Shown in pieces: positions 60,505 to 64,000 of a stretch of 64,000 nucleotides of DNA. A program made the position numbers and the translations under genes. Numbering within the stretch: position 1 is the first letter of the stretch; each line of letters starts with the position of its first letter. Location: positions 1-64,000 of the forward strand of contig NZ_ML133585.1 of NCBI RefSeq assembly GCF_003985125.1, written 5' to 3'. Below the pieces are notes generated by a model. That model searched no databases. It had not been told where the DNA came from and worked only from the letters and a program-made list of their open reading frames with translations. The stretch is from Rhizobium phaseoli. Lineage in GTDB: Bacteria > Pseudomonadota > Alphaproteobacteria > Rhizobiales > Rhizobiaceae.

Positions 60505-61655
60505 CAAGTCCGACCCCGGCTGGAAAATTCGTCTAGCACGGAACTGTAATAGTCCTCGAGCATCCCCGTTTGGCGACGTATGTCGAAACGCTCGGCCACC
60601 AGAAGCGGTGCCCGCGCGCTGAAGCTTGTCCACAGGGCGTGGTCGTTGAGCAGCCTTCCGACCGCTTCCGCCATTCCCGCGACGTCCCGCTCCTCCACGA
60701 GATAGCCAGTTTTCCCCTCCTCGATCGCTTCGCCTACGCCTCCCGAGCGAAATGCGACGACCGGAGTGCCGACGGCCTCGGCCTCGAGATTGGCGAGGCC
60801 GAACGCTTCTGCGTGACCATTGTCGAGGGTCACGCTGCCGTGGAGATAAAGCTCTGCACTGGCCAGCAGGTCCCTTATCTCAGTCTGCGACAGATTTTCA
60901 TGGATCGTGACGCTTGGCAAGGAACGACGCGCCAGCGCCTCGATTTCCTCTTTCAGCGGTCCCTGACCCACCATGACGAATTCGACCGGCGTGCCGGTCG
61001 CCGCCACACGCGACAGCGCGTCGATCATGAAGCGGTGGCCCTTATAGTCGACGAAACGGGCGATGGAAACCACCAGTCCCTTTTTTCGGGGACGAGGCTC
61101 CATTTTGAAGAGATCGAGATCGATGCCGATGTGGTGGCGATAGACGCGGTCGGCACGGAAGCCGAGCGCCAGCAGCCGGTCGCGGATGAAGTCGGAAACG
61201 GCGATGTTCCAGCTATTCCAGCCGGCCATCTCGCTCCGGCCCTTGGCGAAAAAGCGCACCTGATTGAAGCCGCCCGGCTTTTTCGGATCGCCGCGATAGG
61301 TGGCGTCGAAGCCGTGAAACGTGGTGACGAGCGGCTTGCCGGCGGCTCGCGCTAAGGGTCCGATGACATAGCCGTTCTTGCCGAAATGCGCGTGAACGAG
61401 ATCGGCTTGATCGATCGCGGGAAAGAGGAAAGGCAGGCCGATCTGTGGAATTTTCAACAGCAGTTCACCGGCACGTGCGATCGGCGACCGGCGGATGTCG
61501 TGAACCGGAACGGTGGATTTTTTCGTGTGGGCCGAGGAAATGCGCGTGCCGGCAAGAATTTCAGCCTCGAACGAACGAAAAGCTACCGCTTGATTGAGAA
61601 CAAATGCCTGGCTGGCAGGCAGAAATTTCTCCACATAAATAACTGCCTTTTTCAT
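60504..61655 (-). CDS. Family 4 glycosyltransferase
   Basis: A 383-aa GT-B enzyme: VIYVEKFLPASQAFVLNQAVAF, LVHAHFGKNGYVIGPLARAAGKPLVTTFHGFDAT, the donor-domain VSIARFVDYKGHRFMIDAL and NGHAEAFGLANLEAEAVGTPVVAFRSGGVGEAI (EX7E type). It shows the same overall pattern as the GT4 at 56683. It is the second gene of the long operon, 31 bases after the GH10 gene. Specificity is unknown. Confidence 0.9.
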   Translation of the reverse strand: MKKAVIYVEKFLPASQAFVLNQAVAFRSFEAEILAGTRISSAHTKKSTVPVHDIRRSPIARAGELLLKIPQIGLPFLFPAIDQADLVHAHFGKNGYVIGPLARAAGKPLVTTFHGFDATYRGDPKKPGGFNQVRFFAKGRSEMAGWNSWNIAVSDFIRDRLLALGFRADRVYRHHIGIDLDLFKMEPRPRKKGLVVSIARFVDYKGHRFMIDALSRVAATGTPVEFVMVGQGPLKEEIEALARRSLPSVTIHENLSQTEIRDLLASAELYLHGSVTLDNGHAEAFGLANLEAEAVGTPVVAFRSGGVGEAIEEGKTGYLVEERDVAGMAEAVGRLLNDHALWTSFSARAPLLVAERFDIRRQTGMLEDYYSSVLDEFSSRGRT

Positions 61656-61686
61656 GAATCTGTCGACGTCTCCGTTGTGTTGCGCA

Positions 61687-62760
61687 TCACATCGCCTCTA
61701 TTGCCTGCCTGACGCCATCAGTTGAACTGCGCGGCGCGTTGTTGTCATCGTAGAGATTAATGCGCTTCGTGCAGGCTCCATCGGCATCGGTCTCCGTTTC
61801 ATCGGGCTCGCCGTATTTCTCCGACATGCCCCATACGGTGACGCCTTTCAAGTCGCCGTGTTCGGCCGCCACGGTGATCACGTCGCGGAAAATATCGGCG
61901 TAGGCGGCCGGCGTGAAGCCTTGGTCATGCTTCAGGAAGTGGCAGGATGCATCGAGTTCGGTGATATAGACACCAATGCCCATGTCCTTCAGAGCCGCGC
62001 AGAATCGCCTCATTCCTTCCGGATCTATCCGGTCGAGACCCGGGCGGAAATGCGCCTGCAGCCCGACCGCGTTGATCGGGGTCTGCCTGGCGACGAGATC
62101 CTCGACGATCTTGAGAATGTGCCCGCGCTTTTGTTCGAAGGTGGCGGATTTTTTCTCAAGATGCGTTTCGTTGAGAACCAGCGTCGCAGCCGGATTGGTC
62201 TCGTGCGCCATATCGAAACTCATGCGAATATAATCGTCGCCAAGAAGGCGTCGGAAAACACAATTCCGCAGGTCGGGCGCATCATACTCCAACGGCTCGT
62301 TCACCACATCCCAGGCATCGATCGACCCCTTATAGCGAGCGACAACCTGTTTTATATGACGGTTCATGACTGCCCGAAGGGCTCGCGCGTCGGTGATCTC
62401 TGACACCCAATCCGGGACGCGATACCAGATCAGTGTATGCCCATAAACCCTCATGTTGTTTTTTCGCGCGAATGCAACCATCCTGTCGGCGCCCCCGAAG
62501 GAAAAAACGCCGGGACTCTTTTCCGTCGCTTTCCACTTCAATTCATTGCGCGGCGTTATCGAATTGACGTTGTCGACATAGAGCTCGCAGGCGGCCGGGT
62601 CGCTGATATTCTGCAGGTCGATTGCCGATCCGAACCGGAACGATTTGCTGTCGGCAAGGGCGCGCAGCCCTGGTTGCGCCGGAACCCTGGCCAGCACCGC
62701 GCCCGCGTGGAGACACGACAGCGCGAGCGGAACCGAAGCGAGGAAACGTCTTCTGTTCAT
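61687..62760 (-). CDS. Tat-exported GH10 endo-beta-1,4-glycanase (xylanase-like)
   Basis: A 357-aa glycoside hydrolase family 10 enzyme. The N-terminus MNRRRFLASVPLALSCLHAGAVLA is a twin-arginine signal. The catalytic acid/base Glu155 lies in WDVVNEP and the nucleophile Glu268 in YITELDAS; GLQAHF and VTVWGMSEKYGEPD also fit the family. The usual HTLxWH reads HTLIWY, so one substrate-side His is replaced. GAGGG precedes the ATG at 62760. As first gene of the EPS operon it probably trims or processes the polymer in the periplasm rather than degrading xylan; this is inference. Confidence 0.9.
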   Translation of the reverse strand: MNRRRFLASVPLALSCLHAGAVLARVPAQPGLRALADSKSFRFGSAIDLQNISDPAACELYVDNVNSITPRNELKWKATEKSPGVFSFGGADRMVAFARKNNMRVYGHTLIWYRVPDWVSEITDARALRAVMNRHIKQVVARYKGSIDAWDVVNEPLEYDAPDLRNCVFRRLLGDDYIRMSFDMAHETNPAATLVLNETHLEKKSATFEQKRGHILKIVEDLVARQTPINAVGLQAHFRPGLDRIDPEGMRRFCAALKDMGIGVYITELDASCHFLKHDQGFTPAAYADIFRDVITVAAEHGDLKGVTVWGMSEKYGEPDETETDADGACTKRINLYDDNNAPRSSTDGVRQAIEAM

Positions 62761-62963
62761 TCTATCCCTCACCGCGGGCTTTTTTCATGTCCGCGATGGA
62801 ACTTGCGGCAGCCGGGACGGTTGGCCGCGGTTCCGTCCTGATCCGCGTTTGCTTTGTCGGAGTAATGCAACCTCAAATATACTTTCCTAGGAACGAATAC
62901 TGGCGGATCCGCTAGACTTTTCAGCCTGCGCCAAGATATAGATCTTCCCGGAGGACGCTCGTG

Positions 62964-63065
62964 ATGGAAGACTGGTTCAGCTACGTGATGAGCTTTTTTC
63001 ATATTGCATTGCAAAATGCCGCTTTTTTTATGGCGACCCTTCCAAACGCTCTCTCGTCTCGATGA
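62964..63065 (+). CDS. Very small ORF with strong ribosome binding site (33 aa)
   Basis: GGAGG lies nine bases before an ATG (six before an in-frame GTG at 62961) that opens a 33-aa hydrophobic frame, MEDWFSYVMSFFHIALQNAA..., like a small membrane peptide. No family is known. It is the only supportable gene in the 62761-63255 gap, which otherwise should hold the divergent promoter of the long EPS operon. Confidence 0.25.
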   Translation: MEDWFSYVMSFFHIALQNAAFFMATLPNALSSR

Positions 63066-63255
63066 CCTGCAGTTCGCAGCCGTTGTTTTCAGCGACTTCG
63101 GCGGCGAGGACGGCAGCGAACGACCAAGCGGCGACAGTTTGAAAGAGCTTTACAATATTCTGGCCCGGCACGACGACGATGCAAGTCGCATGGCCTGATA
63201 GACTGATTCATCGCGTGCGGCCTCGGCCAGCGCCCGCCGCTCTTCATTTCCGATT

Positions 63256-64000
63256 TTATTGCGCTGATGCCGGCGCTGGTTGCGCGGGGTCGGTCTCGAC
63301 CGTCGGCTCCGGCGATGGAAGCCAGGTTCTGTCGGAAAAATAATTTCTCGTTCTCGTTTGAGGTCCCGAGGCTGCATCCAGCGAGAGCGTGAAATTGTAG
63401 CGGTCAGGATTGAGCACCTCGCGGCTGAAGGTGATGCTGGCGCCGAAGCCGTCTTCCTTGATGTCCTTCAGATTCTTGATTGCGTTCAGCGCCTCATGAA
63501 AATCGAGCCATTGCGGTTGATTCAGCATGACCTCGAAAATCCGCAGGATGTTGGGGTCGAGCTGGCCATTCTGGTCGGTCTGCGGATTGACGATCTTCAC
63601 GCGCATATTGCTGATCGTGCCTGCGGCGTCGCCGCGAACGATGACGAAGATGGAACTGGGAAGCTGATCCTTTTCACGTTTGCCGCTGTGTTCGAAATAG
63701 CATTCGAAGGTATTGGCGTTGAAGCTCGCTGCCGCCCATTCGCTGGTTTGGATACCGGCGTCGCGCAGGGCCGCGCACATGGCCGCTCCTGATACGCGCC
63801 ACGTCCGCAGAAAGGCTGATGCGGTCTGCGCCGTGGGCGGTTCGGTGGCATGTAAGGGAAGCCTGACGGAGGCCGAGGGCGCCGGGCGGGGAAGCGCCTT
63901 CGGCGGCGGCGGCTTGACCTCATAGGAAAAGAGACCGAAGCCGAAATAGCGATCGATCGTCCTCAGGTGCTTCATATCGTTGGAAAGAAGCACGGTTCCG
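63256..64000 (-). CDS. Hypothetical protein, DUF6030-like, N-terminus beyond window
   Basis: At least 245 aa are visible, open to the right edge of the window; a GTG at 63993 exists but the true start probably lies outside, because LLSNDMKHLRTIDRYFG resembles the region just after a membrane anchor. A Pro-rich linker is followed by a compact domain (TWRVSGAAMCAALRDAGIQTSEWAAASFNANTFECYFEH, ITFSREVLNPDRYNFTLSLDA). It reminds me of the rhizobial DUF6030 proteins, but this is recall only. Function unknown. Confidence 0.55.
   Translation of the reverse strand, partial: GTVLLSNDMKHLRTIDRYFGFGLFSYEVKPPPPKALPRPAPSASVRLPLHATEPPTAQTASAFLRTWRVSGAAMCAALRDAGIQTSEWAAASFNANTFECYFEHSGKREKDQLPSSIFVIVRGDAAGTISNMRVKIVNPQTDQNGQLDPNILRIFEVMLNQPQWLDFHEALNAIKNLKDIKEDGFGASITFSREVLNPDRYNFTLSLDAASGPQTRTRNYFSDRTWLPSPEPTVETDPAQPAPASAQ

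Noticed and set aside
1..64000. CRISPR arrays, tRNA or rRNA genes, prophage or integrative element
   Set aside because: No regularly spaced direct repeats, no tRNA-like cloverleaf, no rRNA sequence and no phage genes were recognised; the only mobile-element signal is the IS fragment at the left edge.

Overview
The window looks like a chromosomal segment of a fast-growing Rhizobium of the R. leguminosarum / R. etli / R. tropici type. The reasons are the high GC content, the haem-uptake set hmuPSTUV, the pssTNOP exopolysaccharide transport genes, prsDE with a cadherin-like lectin and a PlyA-like glycanase, and lpsL, noeJ/noeK and rkpK homologues. No rRNA, tRNA or CRISPR array was recognised. 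All identifications come from reading the sequence and from memory of the families; no database was searched.

Layout. (1) 1-121: the end of an IS481-like insertion sequence, cut by the window edge and abutting hmuV. (2) 123-7304: haem and iron. The minus-strand operon hmuP-hmuS-hmuT-hmuU-hmuV diverges from an exported-protein gene and tonB. A second plus-strand operon (Cys-rich DUF2325 protein, 90-aa unknown, hmuQ haem oxygenase) follows a structured leader. (3) 7371-13801: stress and metabolism. DUF423 protein and truncated haemoglobin, a TetR-SMR efflux pair with a palindromic operator, thuA/thuB-like genes, an EamA protein and a large winged-helix/TPR regulator. (4) 13802-20005: a DUF1236 protein and a complete cecR-ybhG-ybhF-ybhS-ybhR efflux operon. 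(5) 20006-31405: mixed housekeeping and sugar-nucleotide genes (lpsL, manC/noeJ, noeK, ung, an MhqO/MhqD-like pair, a KTSC protein beside a RIME-like repeat, a metallophosphatase).

(6) 31579-62760: exopolysaccharide. UDP-glucose dehydrogenase supplies UDP-glucuronate. The pssT-pssN-pssO-pssP operon encodes polymerase, outer-membrane channel, exported accessory protein and tyrosine-kinase co-polymerase. A two-domain cadherin-like lectin and a PlyA-like beta-helix protein sit beside the type I exporter PrsDE that would secrete them. A 14-kb minus-strand operon then carries a Tat-exported GH10 glycanase, seven assorted glycosyltransferases, an acetyltransferase, a pyruvyltransferase, a Wzx flippase, a second Wzy-like polymerase and the PssD/PssE glucuronosyltransferase pair. 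Many of its joints are 4-base stop/start overlaps. The middle of this operon (about 53-59.5 kb) is visibly less GC-rich than its flanks, as expected for an exchanged, strain-specific repeat-unit block.

The most interesting signals are the hairpin-led DUF2325/unknown/hmuQ haem operon, the strain-specific EPS block with its own polymerase and Tat-secreted GH10 enzyme, and several perfect inverted repeats in promoter regions that look like unassigned operators.
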